This document shows, piece after piece, positions 44,790 through 53,140 of a DNA stretch of 64,000 nt. Below the pieces are notes generated by a model. It searched no databases, was not told where the DNA came from, and worked only from the letters and a program-made list of their open reading frames with translations. This DNA comes from an uncultured Lachnospiraceae bacterium (GTDB lineage: Bacteria > Bacillota > Clostridia > Lachnospirales > Lachnospiraceae), in the NCBI GenBank assembly GCA_944384125.1, contig CALWSF010000007.1:1-64000 (forward strand). Direction: 5' to 3'. Every line of letters starts with the position of its first letter. Within the stretch, counting starts at the first letter, position 1. A program made the translations under genes and the position numbers.

Positions 44790-44822
44790 GTGCCGGGAAG
44801 GGAATATTCGTCCCGGCATTTT
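44790..44822 (+). other. Hairpin in the M23/thioesterase divergent region
   Basis: TGCCGGGA (44791-44798) pairs with TCCCGGCA (44811-44818), then TTTTC. It resembles a terminator but lies between divergent genes, so it may be a leader structure of the thioesterase transcript. Confidence 0.4.
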
Positions 44823-44918
44823 CACGAAGACGGGGTGTTCCGGTAACGGAGAGAAAAATAACAGATATACAGGCCAGGCTGTGCAGGAGCAGTGTGCCTG
44901 ATGAAAGGAATGAAAAAT

Positions 44919-45359
44919 ATGAGTGAAGCAGAGAAAAATGGAACTTTTGCAGATGTGTGGAAAAACCGGCAGGAGGATGGTACAGAAAGAGAGGATTTCA
45001 GAAAGAAAATAGAGATGGAGATTATAGAGAGCCGCCCGGGATATGCGAAAGGACAGATAGAGATCAGGCCATGGCATCTGAATGTTCTTGGGATTGTTCA
45101 TGGCGGTGTGCTTTTTACATTGGCGGACACAGTTGGGGGAACGGCGGCTGCAGCCGGGCAGGTGTATGCCGTTCCTACCGTTGAAGGGTCCATACATTAT
45201 CTGAAAGCGGGGAGAAAAACATCCCGGATTACAGCTGTGGCAGAAGAAATAAAAAACGGAAATGCATTTTCAGTCTGTGAGTGCAGGATTTATGATGACA
45301 GGGAAAATCTTCTGGCAACCGCATCTATGACATATTATCATCTGATGCCAAGAGAATAA
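44919..45359 (+). CDS. PaaI-type hotdog thioesterase
   Basis: A 146-residue hotdog-fold protein. HGGVLFTLADTVGG holds the helix and catalytic acid typical of the PaaI/YdiI group, and VEGSIHYLKAG matches the following strand. It likely hydrolyses an acyl- or aryl-CoA thioester. The start is uncertain: 44919 has AAAGGA nine bases away, 44901 has AGGAG eleven bases away, and GTG 44892 is also in frame. The stop codon is close to that of the converging MBL-fold gene. Confidence 0.8.
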   Translation: MSEAEKNGTFADVWKNRQEDGTEREDFRKKIEMEIIESRPGYAKGQIEIRPWHLNVLGIVHGGVLFTLADTVGGTAAAAGQVYAVPTVEGSIHYLKAGRKTSRITAVAEEIKNGNAFSVCECRIYDDRENLLATASMTYYHLMPRE

Positions 45360-45363
45360 TAAT

Positions 45364-46176
45364 TTAGAGCAGAAGAATTTCCCGGTCACACGGGACATAA
45401 AGCGAGCCGTGAAAATAAGATGAGCCTTCCCGGGAGTACAGCGTATTTCGATTGGGAAATGTTTTGTCTTCTGTGTGCCAGAGAATAAGATTGGGAATTT
45501 TCAGGCGTTCTGCCAGCTCACAGGCTTCCCGGACTGTGCTGTGGTGCTTTTCGTATGGCCTGAAGCGTTCCCGATCGCTGTAGAGACAGAAGGCTTCGTG
45601 GAAAAGCCACTGACAGTTTTCAGCATAGCTCTCGCAGTCTGGTGGCAGAGGCTCATCTCCTGCAAAGCAGATGCGTTTCCCGTCGGGAAATGCAGCCTGA
45701 AAGCCAAATTGACGGGCTTTTGTGGAATGTATGTCAAAAAAGGTCACATTCATGTCAAGAATCGTTCTCTGTTCGCTATCGTGAACGGGGATGAGAAGAA
45801 TCTGCTTTCCCAGCATAGAGCAGAATTTTTCCTGAATGGTAAGGCGGCACAGCGTCTTAATGGTTTCTACCAGACCGTCATGGCAGTAAATATACAGGGG
45901 ACCCTCATAGGTTCCCTTTTTTATGGAAGAGGCAATCATCCGAATCATCCATACGGCGCCCAGAATGTGATCGGTGTGTTCATGGGATATAAAGATATGA
46001 TGTATCTGAGAGAGGGATATGTCCATGTTTTCCAGAATAGACAGTATTCCGTTTCCTCCTCCGGCGTCTGTCATAAAAAATTCGTTGTCTTTGCGGATGG
46101 CAAAACAGGTATTGTAGTATCGGGTAACGGCGGCATTGCCTGTACCGAATACATATAGGTAATGTTCGTGCGGCAT
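45364..46176 (-). CDS. Metallo-beta-lactamase-fold hydrolase
   Basis: A 270-residue MBL-fold protein. The metal motif HEHTDHILG is near residue 67; a later GDEPLPP acid and a C-terminal WHTEDK histidine complete a two-metal site. The layout is closest to RNase Z/phosphodiesterase-like members rather than beta-lactamases. The start at 46174-46176 follows AAAAGGAAAGGA; an in-frame extension upstream would run into the opposite gene's leader. The substrate is unknown. Confidence 0.8.
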   Translation of the reverse strand: MPHEHYLYVFGTGNAAVTRYYNTCFAIRKDNEFFMTDAGGGNGILSILENMDISLSQIHHIFISHEHTDHILGAVWMIRMIASSIKKGTYEGPLYIYCHDGLVETIKTLCRLTIQEKFCSMLGKQILLIPVHDSEQRTILDMNVTFFDIHSTKARQFGFQAAFPDGKRICFAGDEPLPPDCESYAENCQWLFHEAFCLYSDRERFRPYEKHHSTVREACELAERLKIPNLILWHTEDKTFPNRNTLYSREGSSYFHGSLYVPCDREILLL

Positions 46177-46333
46177 GAGATTTCCTTTCCTTTTTTTATA
46201 TCTTATGGTACTATAAAAATGCCGGAAAAGCAACAGCTCGGACGGGACAAAGGAGGATGTTGCAAAAACGGGAAAAGGCGTGCTTGAGGAAGAAAAACCG
46301 ATAGAAATTGCGGTTTCAGTTAAGGAGAGATAC

Positions 46334-46810
46334 ATGAGAAAGACAGAATTTTTGCAGGAGCTTAAAGAGGCGCTGCAGGGTGAAGTGCCGGAATCGGTTT
46401 TGAGGGAAAATCTGACATACTATGATCAGTATATTTCTCAGGAGGCGGCGTCCGGGCGCCGGGAAGAAGATGTGATAGAAGAGATAGGAAGTCCGCGTCT
46501 GATTGCGCGTACGATTATTGACAGCAGCGGGGCATCGGACAGAGACGGCGCATATCAGAACGGTGAAAGTGTGTATGAGCGCAGAGAAGAGCGGGACGGA
46601 TTTTCCGGAAGAGAGCGGGGCAGTGTAAAATTTCATTATGTTAATCTGAATAAATGGTACTGGAAGGCTCTTTTTTATGGTGCACTGATTTTGATTCTGC
46701 TGGTAATATTTGCCATAGTCGGAGGAATATTCAGTCTGATTATCAAATTTGCAGGCCCGATTATTCTTGTTCTTCTTATATATAAACTGATAAAGGATAT
46801 GTGGAGATAA
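46334..46810 (+). CDS. HAAS/DUF1700-domain membrane protein
   Basis: A 158-residue protein. Residues 1-70 form the HAAS helical domain (LQELKEALQGEVPESVLRE, YYDQYI, EIGSPRLIARTI), usually found in proteins that work with PadR regulators. A polar linker and two C-terminal membrane helices (about 115-152) follow. The start at 46334 has AAGGAGAG just upstream. No PadR gene is next to it. The following transporter starts four bases after its stop. Confidence 0.8.
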   Translation: MRKTEFLQELKEALQGEVPESVLRENLTYYDQYISQEAASGRREEDVIEEIGSPRLIARTIIDSSGASDRDGAYQNGESVYERREERDGFSGRERGSVKFHYVNLNKWYWKALFYGALILILLVIFAIVGGIFSLIIKFAGPIILVLLIYKLIKDMWR

Positions 46811-46813
46811 GTG

Positions 46814-47773
46814 ATGGGTACGGATAAAAAGAAATGTATGGGGCCGGTTGTGACCGGCCTTTTGGCGGTGTTTTGCTGCACATTGTGGGGCAGTTCGTTT
46901 TCTGCCGTGAAAATAGGATATGAACTTTTTTCAATTGCTTCTGATGACAGCGGCACACAGATTTTGTTTGCAGGTCTCAGATTTACACTGGCAGGCATAA
47001 TGGTAATTGCAGCAGGAAGTGTTCTGAATAAAGAGGTTCTTATCCCTAAGAAAAGTGAATGGGGAATGATATTCATTCTCTGCCTGTTTCAGACGGCAAT
47101 CCAGTACTTCTTTTTTTACATAGGAATGGCACATTCCAGCGGTGTGAAAGGGGCTATTATTACGGGAAGCAACAGCCTTCTTTCCATTCTCATGGCAAGT
47201 ATTGTATTCAGACAGGAGAGACTTACCTGGTATAAAATAACAGGCTGTATTCTGGGACTGGCAGGTGTTATGACTGCCAATCTCAATGGAAGCGGAATGG
47301 ACCTGGCAGTGCGTCTTGACGGGGAAGGATTTGTGTTTTTTTCGGCGGTGTCATATGCTGTCTCTTCCGCTCTGATAAAACGGTATTCTGCCCGTGCCAA
47401 TCCGGTAATGCTGAGCGGATGGCAATTTGCGGCAGGAGGGATAATCCTGACGGGCATGGGAATTCTTATGGGAGGCAGGCTGACTGTTTTTTACCCCGCA
47501 GCGGCGGCAGTGCTCATTTATCTGGCTTTTCTGTCAGCAGCCGCATATACTGTATGGGGGATTTTGCTGAAATATAACCCGGTGTCCAGAGTCAGTATTT
47601 ACGGATTTACAAATCCTGTGGTAGGGGTTCTGCTGTCCGCTGTGCTTCTGGGAGAGGGAGGACAGGCATTTTCCGTAAAAAATCTGTGTGCACTGGCACT
47701 GGTAAGCGGGGGAATATTTGTTGTAAACCGATTTCAGACTGAAAAAGAGTCCGGCCGGAAAGATGAGGGATGA
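46814..47773 (+). CDS. DMT-superfamily transporter (EamA type)
   Basis: A 319-residue protein with ten predicted membrane helices in two EamA repeats. The first has TLWGSSFSAVKIGYEL; the second starts near residue 155 with AVSYAVSSALIKR. Family members export metabolites, often amino acids; the substrate cannot be read. ATG 46814 has GGAG seven bases upstream; a GTG directly before it is a less likely start. It is co-transcribed with the HAAS gene and ends before a bidirectional terminator. Confidence 0.85.
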   Translation: MGTDKKKCMGPVVTGLLAVFCCTLWGSSFSAVKIGYELFSIASDDSGTQILFAGLRFTLAGIMVIAAGSVLNKEVLIPKKSEWGMIFILCLFQTAIQYFFFYIGMAHSSGVKGAIITGSNSLLSILMASIVFRQERLTWYKITGCILGLAGVMTANLNGSGMDLAVRLDGEGFVFFSAVSYAVSSALIKRYSARANPVMLSGWQFAAGGIILTGMGILMGGRLTVFYPAAAAVLIYLAFLSAAAYTVWGILLKYNPVSRVSIYGFTNPVVGVLLSAVLLGEGGQAFSVKNLCALALVSGGIFVVNRFQTEKESGRKDEG

Positions 47774-47818
47774 TCCGGCGGACTCTTAAAACATGGGAGA
47801 ATATTGAGTTAAAAACGA

Positions 47819-47863
47819 AAAAGAGCATTTAGCCTTCCTGAAACAGACTGAATGCTCTTTTTA
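47819..47863. terminator. Bidirectional terminator
   Basis: AAAGAGCATT (47820-47829) pairs with AATGCTCTTT (47851-47860). The T run TTTTT follows on the plus strand, and a matching one on the minus strand. It ends both the DMT transporter transcript and the tRNA-Gln transcript. Confidence 0.85.
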
Positions 47864-47864
47864 G

Positions 47865-47937
47865 CTGGGCCACAAGGATTCGAACCTTGAAAATGACGGA
47901 GTCAGAGTCCGTTGCCTTACCATTTGGCGATGGCCCA
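47865..47937 (-). tRNA. tRNA-Gln (CTG anticodon)
   Basis: A 73-nt cloverleaf on the minus strand. The 7-bp acceptor stem TGGGCCA/TGGCCCA carries a G discriminator, the T arm has GGTTCGAATCC, and the anticodon loop CTCTGAC gives anticodon CTG (complement of 47903-47905). CCA is not encoded. The U1-A72 pair and G73 are tRNA-Gln features. A near-consensus promoter precedes it. Confidence 0.93.
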
Positions 47938-47954
47938 ATGAAACAACAAGTTGG

Positions 47955-47983
47955 ATTATACTGTATATTGACCGGTTCGTCAA
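47955..47983 (-). promoter_or_regulatory. Promoter of tRNA-Gln
   Basis: On the minus strand TTGACG (complement of 47978-47983), 17-bp spacer, TATAAT (complement of 47955-47960), less than 20 bases before the tRNA. Confidence 0.8.
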
Positions 47984-48015
47984 GAGTTTTTTAAAAAAAA
48001 TTTTGCCGGATGAGA

Positions 48016-48044
48016 ACAGGGACAGAAAAAGACACTGTCCCTGT
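48016..48044 (-). terminator. Hairpin after the AIM24 gene
   Basis: A perfect 10-bp stem, ACAGGGACAG with CTGTCCCTGT, and a 9-nt loop. It lies 45 bases after the AIM24 stop on the minus strand. A T tract occurs only 11 bases further, so termination is plausible but not classic. Confidence 0.45.
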
Positions 48045-48088
48045 AAAAAAACATATATTTTGTTAAAAAATGTTTTTGACTGAGCGGC

Positions 48089-48772
48089 TTAATTCTTCGT
48101 GGGGATGAAACGTGCAATTCGCCCTGCAAATTCTGCAATATTCTGTGTCTGGAGATAGATGCGTCCGGGCCCTTTGAGAACCGTCAGGAAAAGTCCCTCT
48201 CCTCCAAACAGAATATTACCCATTCCCTTTACGGTCTCTACGCCGTATTCCACGGTGTTTTCAAATGCGACCACATTTCCGGAGTCAACTTTTAATACCT
48301 CCCCGGGGGCCAGATCCCGTTCGATCAGATCGCCGTCTACCTCAAGAAAAGCCATTCCGTTTCCTGTGAGCTTTTCAAGAATAAATCCTTCTCCGCCAAA
48401 CAGACCAGAAGAGAATTTTTTGGTAAATGTTACATTCAGTTCTACGCTTGTCTGGGCACAGAGAAAAGCTCCCTTCTGGCAGATGAGTCCGCTTTCACGG
48501 GCTACATCAACGGGAAGTATGCGTCCGGGAACAGTTGATGCAAATGCGATTTGGGAACCGGCCTGTTTTGCGCGGTATGTAGCCATAAACAGTGATTCTC
48601 CTGCAAACATGCGTCCCAGTCCTTTCATAAGTCCGCCTTTTGCATTTGTAGACATCTCTATTCCCTCAGTCATCCAGGCCATACCGCCGGACTGAGTAAA
48701 CATTTCTTCTCCGGGACTGTCGAAACTGATTTCAACTGCCGGCATTAAGCTTCCGATAATATTATACTGCAT
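48089..48772 (-). CDS. AIM24/TIGR00266-family protein
   Basis: A 227-residue soluble beta-rich protein of the AIM24 (TIGR00266) family, with FDSPGEEMFTQSGGMAWM, FLVKFTG-like VTFTKKFSSGLFGGEGFILEK... region around residues 115-135, and repeated glycine turns. It forms a double-stranded beta-helix-like fold. Bacterial function is unproven. GGAGGAGG lies before the ATG. It is monocistronic, divergent from the CvfB gene. Confidence 0.85.
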   Translation of the reverse strand: MQYNIIGSLMPAVEISFDSPGEEMFTQSGGMAWMTEGIEMSTNAKGGLMKGLGRMFAGESLFMATYRAKQAGSQIAFASTVPGRILPVDVARESGLICQKGAFLCAQTSVELNVTFTKKFSSGLFGGEGFILEKLTGNGMAFLEVDGDLIERDLAPGEVLKVDSGNVVAFENTVEYGVETVKGMGNILFGGEGLFLTVLKGPGRIYLQTQNIAEFAGRIARFIPTKN

Positions 48773-48878
48773 AGTGCCTCCTCCTTAGTTTGTTTTTATC
48801 AGTATATCATATTTTAGAACTGAAAAGATATAAATAATTTGTTTGTTGTCAGGGAACTGCTGCAGCATATAATGACAA

Positions 48879-48907
48879 TAGACAATCTCATGTGGATCGG
48901 ATATAAT
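48879..48907 (+). promoter_or_regulatory. Promoter of the cvfB-ridA operon
   Basis: TAGACA (48879-48884), 17-bp spacer, TATAAT (48902-48907). The predicted leader is about 120 nt. Confidence 0.6.
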
Positions 48908-49034
48908 GAAATAGATTTGAGCCGGACAGTCCCGAAGAGATGGGACAGGCAGGATTTCCGGCTGCGGAATCGACAAAGGAAGAATTATGGAATGGCCGGT
49001 ATTTTCCGGCAGGGAAAAGAGAGGACGGATGACA

Positions 49035-49877
49035 ATGATTGAACTGGGGAAAAGACAGGAGCTGGAAGTAGTCAGGGAGAAGGAGTTTGGTGTGTATCTG
49101 GGGGAGAAAAAGGCGGATGCGGCAGCTGTGCTTCTTCCCAGAAAGCAGGTTCCGGAGGGAACGAAGACAGGCGATCGTCTCAGCGTTTTTATATATAAAG
49201 ATTCGGAGGACCGTCTTATTGCCACAACTGCAGTTCCGAAGCTGGAGGTGGGAGGCCTCGCTGTTCTGAAAGTTAAGGATGTCTCGCGGATCGGTGCATT
49301 TCTTGATATGGGGCTGGAGAAGGATCTTCTTCTTCCTTTTAAGGAGCAGAATCATAAGGTAAAAGCGGGGGAGGAATGCCTCGTTGCCCTGTATGTGGAT
49401 AAAAGCGGAAGGCTGGCGGCCACGATGAAAGTGTATCCTTATCTGAGCAGTGATGCTCCCTTTGGAAAGGATTCCTGGGCCGAGGGGCGTGTGTATGAGC
49501 TTAATGACAATCTTGGAGCATTTGTTGCTGTCGAGGATCGGTATTTTGGCCTGATTCCCAAGAGAGAGGTGTATGAAAAGCTGAGACCGGGAGAGGTTGT
49601 GCGCGTTCGTGTTACGAAGGTGCGAGAGGACGGAAAGCTGGATCTGAGTCTTCGCGAGAAAGCTTACCGCCAGATGAACACAGATGCAGAGGAGGTTCTG
49701 CGTGTCCTGGATGAGTTTGACGGCGTCCTTCCGTTTGATGACAGAGTTGATCCGGAACGTATCCGTGATACGTTTCATCTGAGTAAAAATGCTTTTAAAC
49801 GTGCTGTGGGGCATCTTCTGAAGGCGGGTACAATTGAAATTGTCCCGGGCTCAATCCGGCGCGTAAAAAATAAATAA
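49035..49877 (+). CDS. CvfB-like S1 RNA-binding protein
   Basis: A 280-residue protein. Three S1-type OB folds are recognisable (around 1-60, 70-130 and 150-215, with GAFLDMGLEKDLLLPF and DNLGAFVAVEDRYFGLIP), and a C-terminal winged helix (about 220-280) ends FKRAVGHLLKAGTIEI. This is the layout of S. aureus CvfB and B. subtilis YitL, RNA-binding proteins affecting virulence gene expression. Start 49035 (MIELGK) is chosen for its spacing from GAGG; ATG 49029 is the alternative. Confidence 0.85.
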   Translation: MIELGKRQELEVVREKEFGVYLGEKKADAAAVLLPRKQVPEGTKTGDRLSVFIYKDSEDRLIATTAVPKLEVGGLAVLKVKDVSRIGAFLDMGLEKDLLLPFKEQNHKVKAGEECLVALYVDKSGRLAATMKVYPYLSSDAPFGKDSWAEGRVYELNDNLGAFVAVEDRYFGLIPKREVYEKLRPGEVVRVRVTKVREDGKLDLSLREKAYRQMNTDAEEVLRVLDEFDGVLPFDDRVDPERIRDTFHLSKNAFKRAVGHLLKAGTIEIVPGSIRRVKNK

Positions 49878-49889
49878 GGAGACAAAATT

Positions 49890-50270
49890 ATGAAAAAGAT
49901 AATCAGTACAGAAAAAGCACCAGCGGCAATCGGCCCGTATTCACAGGCGGTAGAGGTAAACGGAGTGATTTTTGCATCAGGGCAGATTCCGGTTAATCCG
50001 GCAACAGGAGAGATTCCGGAAGGAATCGAGGCGCAGGCAGAACAGGTTCTTTCCAATGTAAAGAATCTTGTGGAAGCGGCGGGAGTTTCTCTGGCGCAGG
50101 TTGTTAAAACGACAGTATTCATAAAAAACATGGATGATTTCGGAACAGTAAATGCCATTTACTCACGATATTTCCAGAATGACTGTCCGGCGCGTTCCTG
50201 TGTGGAAGTGGCCCGTCTTCCTAAAGATGTTCTGATGGAGATGGAAGTTATCGCATTCAGAGAGGCGTAA
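49890..50270 (+). CDS. RidA family enamine/imine deaminase
   Basis: A 126-residue YjgF/YER057c/UK114 protein. It has KAPAAIGPYSQAV, FASGQIPVNPATGE, the catalytic-site arginine in PARSCVEVARLP, and length typical of RidA. It hydrolyses reactive 2-aminoacrylate-type enamines released by PLP enzymes. It is 12 bases after the cvfB stop and preceded by AAGGAGAC. Confidence 0.93.
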   Translation: MKKIISTEKAPAAIGPYSQAVEVNGVIFASGQIPVNPATGEIPEGIEAQAEQVLSNVKNLVEAAGVSLAQVVKTTVFIKNMDDFGTVNAIYSRYFQNDCPARSCVEVARLPKDVLMEMEVIAFREA

Positions 50271-50644
50271 GCTGTATAAAACTTTGTCTATTTGCCGTTG
50301 TTTTGCCGTCTGTGCGGCTTTACGGATTGTAAAAAACTGCCAAAGAAAATGAGACGGAGACAGGATTGCACAGAAGACAGAATGTAAGTTTGTTAGGATT
50401 TTACAAAAAAAATTTTATTATAAACAATTCTAACAAATAAAGACAGAAAACAGGGAATCCTCTGTGGGTTCACACGGTATTTCAGCCAAATTTCAGTCTC
50501 TGTATACAAACTGACCAAAAGCTTGAATGTAATTTAGGCATTTAAAACATGGCCGGGAAAATAAGGACATGGTAGGATTAAAGAAAAAAGATGAGTCAGT
50601 GCATTTGAGCTGATTTCAGGCGGTTGGAGTATCGGAGGATAAAA
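50271..50644. other. 374-bp gap before the ABC gene
   Basis: No gene is supported. An inverted repeat TTTGTTAGGATT (50389-50400) with AATTCTAACAAA (50426-50437), 11 of 12 matching, flanks a 25-bp A/T-only-like core. This could be an operator or a weak hairpin. Further on are A/T-rich stretches without a clean promoter pair. Confidence 0.4.
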
Positions 50645-51763
50645 ATGGCAAATATATCACTGAAAAATGTGATGAAAACATATGCCGGTGGGGATGCGGC
50701 AGTAAAAGATCTGAATCTGGAGCTCAGAGACGGAGAGTTTCTTGTTCTGGCCGGACCGGCGGGAAGCGGAAAATCCACAGTTGTTCATCTGATTGCGGGA
50801 CTGGAGGAACCGTCAGCGGGAACTCTCACAATGGACGGAGAAAGCCTGAAGGATGTGCCGCCCAGAGAACGGGACGTGGCTATGGTATTTCAGAACAATA
50901 TTCTGTATCCGGATATGACAGTATATGAAAATCTGGAATTTGGGCTCAGGATGAGAAAGATATCTCCGGAAATATGCGGCGAGCGCATTGAGAGGACTGC
51001 TGAAATTCTGGGACTGACGGAAATTCTGCAGCAGAAGCCCGGGGAAATTGGGGAGAAGCAGCGTCAGATGACTGCTGTCGGACGGGCGATTGTGCATAAT
51101 CCCGGAGTCCTTCTGCTGGATGAACCGTTTCTGAATCTTGATGCTGAGCTGAGAAAAAAGATGCGCATAGAGCTGGAACGTCTTCACAGGGAACTGAATC
51201 TGACGATTCTTTATGCCACTGAGGATCAGAATGAGGCTGCAGCACTGGGAGACAGAGTTGCCATCATGAGAGACGGCACGCTTCAGCAGATTGATACACC
51301 GCAGAGAGTTTATGAAAATCCTGCCAATCTGTTTGTTGCCGGTTTTGCAGGTAATCCACGGATTAATCTTATGGAATGCAATGTCAGGGAGAAAGACGGG
51401 AATGCCGTGCTTGTTTTCGGGGACAGGGAGCTTTCGCTTCCGGCGGACTGCAGCTCTCTGCTGAAGCAGAATGGTTATATGGACAGGCGTATTGTTGCGG
51501 GACTCAGACCGGAAGCACTGAGACTTGTAAAGACACGTGAGGCGAACAGCATGGAGGCAACAGTAAGCCGGTATGAGACAGTAGGAGAAAACGTTTACGT
51601 GTATTTTGAAATTGGAGATACGGAAGGAGCCGTTCGCGTAGAGCGGCAGACGGCAGTAAAACAGGGGGATATCATAAGCCTTGTGCCTGATATGATGAAG
51701 CTCCACCTGTTTGACAGAGATACGGGAGCGCTGATTACTGCAGATAAGCAGAGGGGGCTTTGA
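50645..51763 (+). CDS. MsmK/UgpC-like ABC ATPase with degenerate catalytic motifs
   Basis: A 372-residue protein of the carbohydrate ABC ATPase group: nucleotide-binding domain (1-235) plus a C-terminal MOBE/OB regulatory domain. Walker A GPAGSGKST (37-45), Q-loop Q83 and Walker B LLLDEP (157-161) are intact. The signature LSGGQ is replaced by IGEKQ (135-139), and the switch histidine of YVTHDQ is glutamate (E193 in YATEDQ). The protein may therefore bind ATP but hydrolyse poorly. No permease or binding-protein gene is near. The start at 50645 has GGAGG. A terminator follows. Confidence 0.85.
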   Translation: MANISLKNVMKTYAGGDAAVKDLNLELRDGEFLVLAGPAGSGKSTVVHLIAGLEEPSAGTLTMDGESLKDVPPRERDVAMVFQNNILYPDMTVYENLEFGLRMRKISPEICGERIERTAEILGLTEILQQKPGEIGEKQRQMTAVGRAIVHNPGVLLLDEPFLNLDAELRKKMRIELERLHRELNLTILYATEDQNEAAALGDRVAIMRDGTLQQIDTPQRVYENPANLFVAGFAGNPRINLMECNVREKDGNAVLVFGDRELSLPADCSSLLKQNGYMDRRIVAGLRPEALRLVKTREANSMEATVSRYETVGENVYVYFEIGDTEGAVRVERQTAVKQGDIISLVPDMMKLHLFDRDTGALITADKQRGL

Positions 51764-51789
51764 TGTCTGCTGCCGCAAGCTGAATTATC

Positions 51790-51841
51790 AGAGGTTGCTG
51801 AAAAAAATTATTTTTTTTCCGGCACCCTCTTTTTTTTTTCT
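51790..51841 (+). terminator. Terminator of the ABC ATPase gene
   Basis: AGAGG-TGC-G with C-GCA-CCTCT around an A/T-rich loop, followed by more than ten T. Confidence 0.75.
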
Positions 51842-51895
51842 CTTTTTTGCTTTAAGATAATAGGAAGGAAAATATGTGAAAAAGGAGAGAAGGAT

Positions 51896-52984
51896 ATGAT
51901 TTCGAATCAGATACTCCAGACAAACATCGAGGGGTTAAAAGGGATTACACGTGTCGAGCTCTGCATCTGTGATACAGAAGGCAAGGTGCTGGCTTCCACT
52001 TTTTCCGGCGCTGAGGAGTATGAGAGTGCAATTCTGGCTTTCGTAGACTCTCCGGCGGACAGTCAGGTTATTCAGGGATATCAGTTTTTTAAGGTGTTTG
52101 ACGAGCACCAGTTGGAATACATTCTGCTGGCAAAAGGCGGAAGTGACGATGTATATATGGTAGGAAAAATGGCAGCATTCCAGATTCAGAATCTGCTGGT
52201 TGCCTACAAAGAGCGTTTTGACAAAGATAATTTTATAAAAAATCTTCTTCTGGATAATCTGCTTCTGGTGGATATTTATAACCGGGCTAAAAAGCTCCAT
52301 ATTGAGACAAACATAAAGAGAGTTGTGTTTATTATAGAAACACAGCATGAAAAGGATGTCAATGCTCTTGAGACTGTGAGAAGTCTTTTCTCTGTCAAGA
52401 CAAAGGACTTTATTACGGCAGTGGATGAGAAGAACATTATTCTGGTTAAGGAAGTCAAGCCGGGAGAGACTTATGATGATCTGGAAAAGACGGCCGGAAT
52501 GATTGTGGATATGCTTAATACGGAGGCTCTGACCCGCGTCAGTGTGGCATTCGGAACGATTGTCAATGAAATCAAGGATGTATCCCGTTCCTACAAAGAA
52601 GCCAAGATGGCTCTGGATGTGGGCAAGATATTTTACAGTACCAAAAATGTGGTGGCATACAGCAAACTGGGAATCGGCCGTCTGATTTACCAGCTGCCTC
52701 TGCCGCTGTGCAGGATGTTTATTAAGGAAATATTTGACGGAAAGTCTCCGGATGAGTTTGATGAGGAGACTCTTACCACTATCAATAAATTTTTCGAGAA
52801 CAGCCTCAATGTATCGGAGACATCACGCCAGCTTTATATCCACAGGAATACCCTGGTTTACCGTCTGGATAAGCTTCAGAAGAGCACAGGACTTGACTTG
52901 AGAGTATTTGAGGATGCCATTACTTTTAAGATTGCTCTGATGGTAGTGAAATATATGAAATACATGGAAAATCTCGACTATTGA
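51896..52984 (+). CDS. PucR/CdaR-type transcriptional regulator
   Basis: A 362-residue protein. The first 120 residues look like a ligand-binding sugar-diacid/PAS-like domain; a GGDEF-like remnant fold (about 140-245) follows, and the C-terminal HTH_30 has SETSRQLYIHRNTLVYRLDKLQ (residues within 303-324). CdaR/PucR members activate catabolic genes in response to small carboxylates or purines. It sits after a sugar-type ABC ATPase but is separated by a terminator. AAAGGAGAGAAGG precedes the ATG. Confidence 0.8.
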   Translation: MISNQILQTNIEGLKGITRVELCICDTEGKVLASTFSGAEEYESAILAFVDSPADSQVIQGYQFFKVFDEHQLEYILLAKGGSDDVYMVGKMAAFQIQNLLVAYKERFDKDNFIKNLLLDNLLLVDIYNRAKKLHIETNIKRVVFIIETQHEKDVNALETVRSLFSVKTKDFITAVDEKNIILVKEVKPGETYDDLEKTAGMIVDMLNTEALTRVSVAFGTIVNEIKDVSRSYKEAKMALDVGKIFYSTKNVVAYSKLGIGRLIYQLPLPLCRMFIKEIFDGKSPDEFDEETLTTINKFFENSLNVSETSRQLYIHRNTLVYRLDKLQKSTGLDLRVFEDAITFKIALMVVKYMKYMENLDY

Positions 52985-53028
52985 TGTTTTGCCAGCCGGT
53001 GCAGATGGGGATTTGTGAGCAAGGGGGG

Positions 53029-53066
53029 ATTGCTGCAGCACGGAGATGATTCCGTACTGCAGCAAT
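53029..53066 (+). terminator. Strong hairpin before ftsE
   Basis: ATTGCTGCAG (53029-53038) pairs with CTGCAGCAAT (53057-53066), extended by ACGGA/TCCGT with one mismatch. A short TTTG follows. It probably ends the regulator transcript. Confidence 0.65.
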
Positions 53067-53140
53067 TTGCAGTGTCTGGCAGCGTTTAGCGGCTGTCTCC
53101 CGCAGGGAGCCGGCCGGCAGTAGCAGTGTGAGGAATGCAG

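Noticed and set aside
50389..50437. Rex operator
   Set aside because: The TTGTTA/TAACAA halves are too far apart for a single Rex site.
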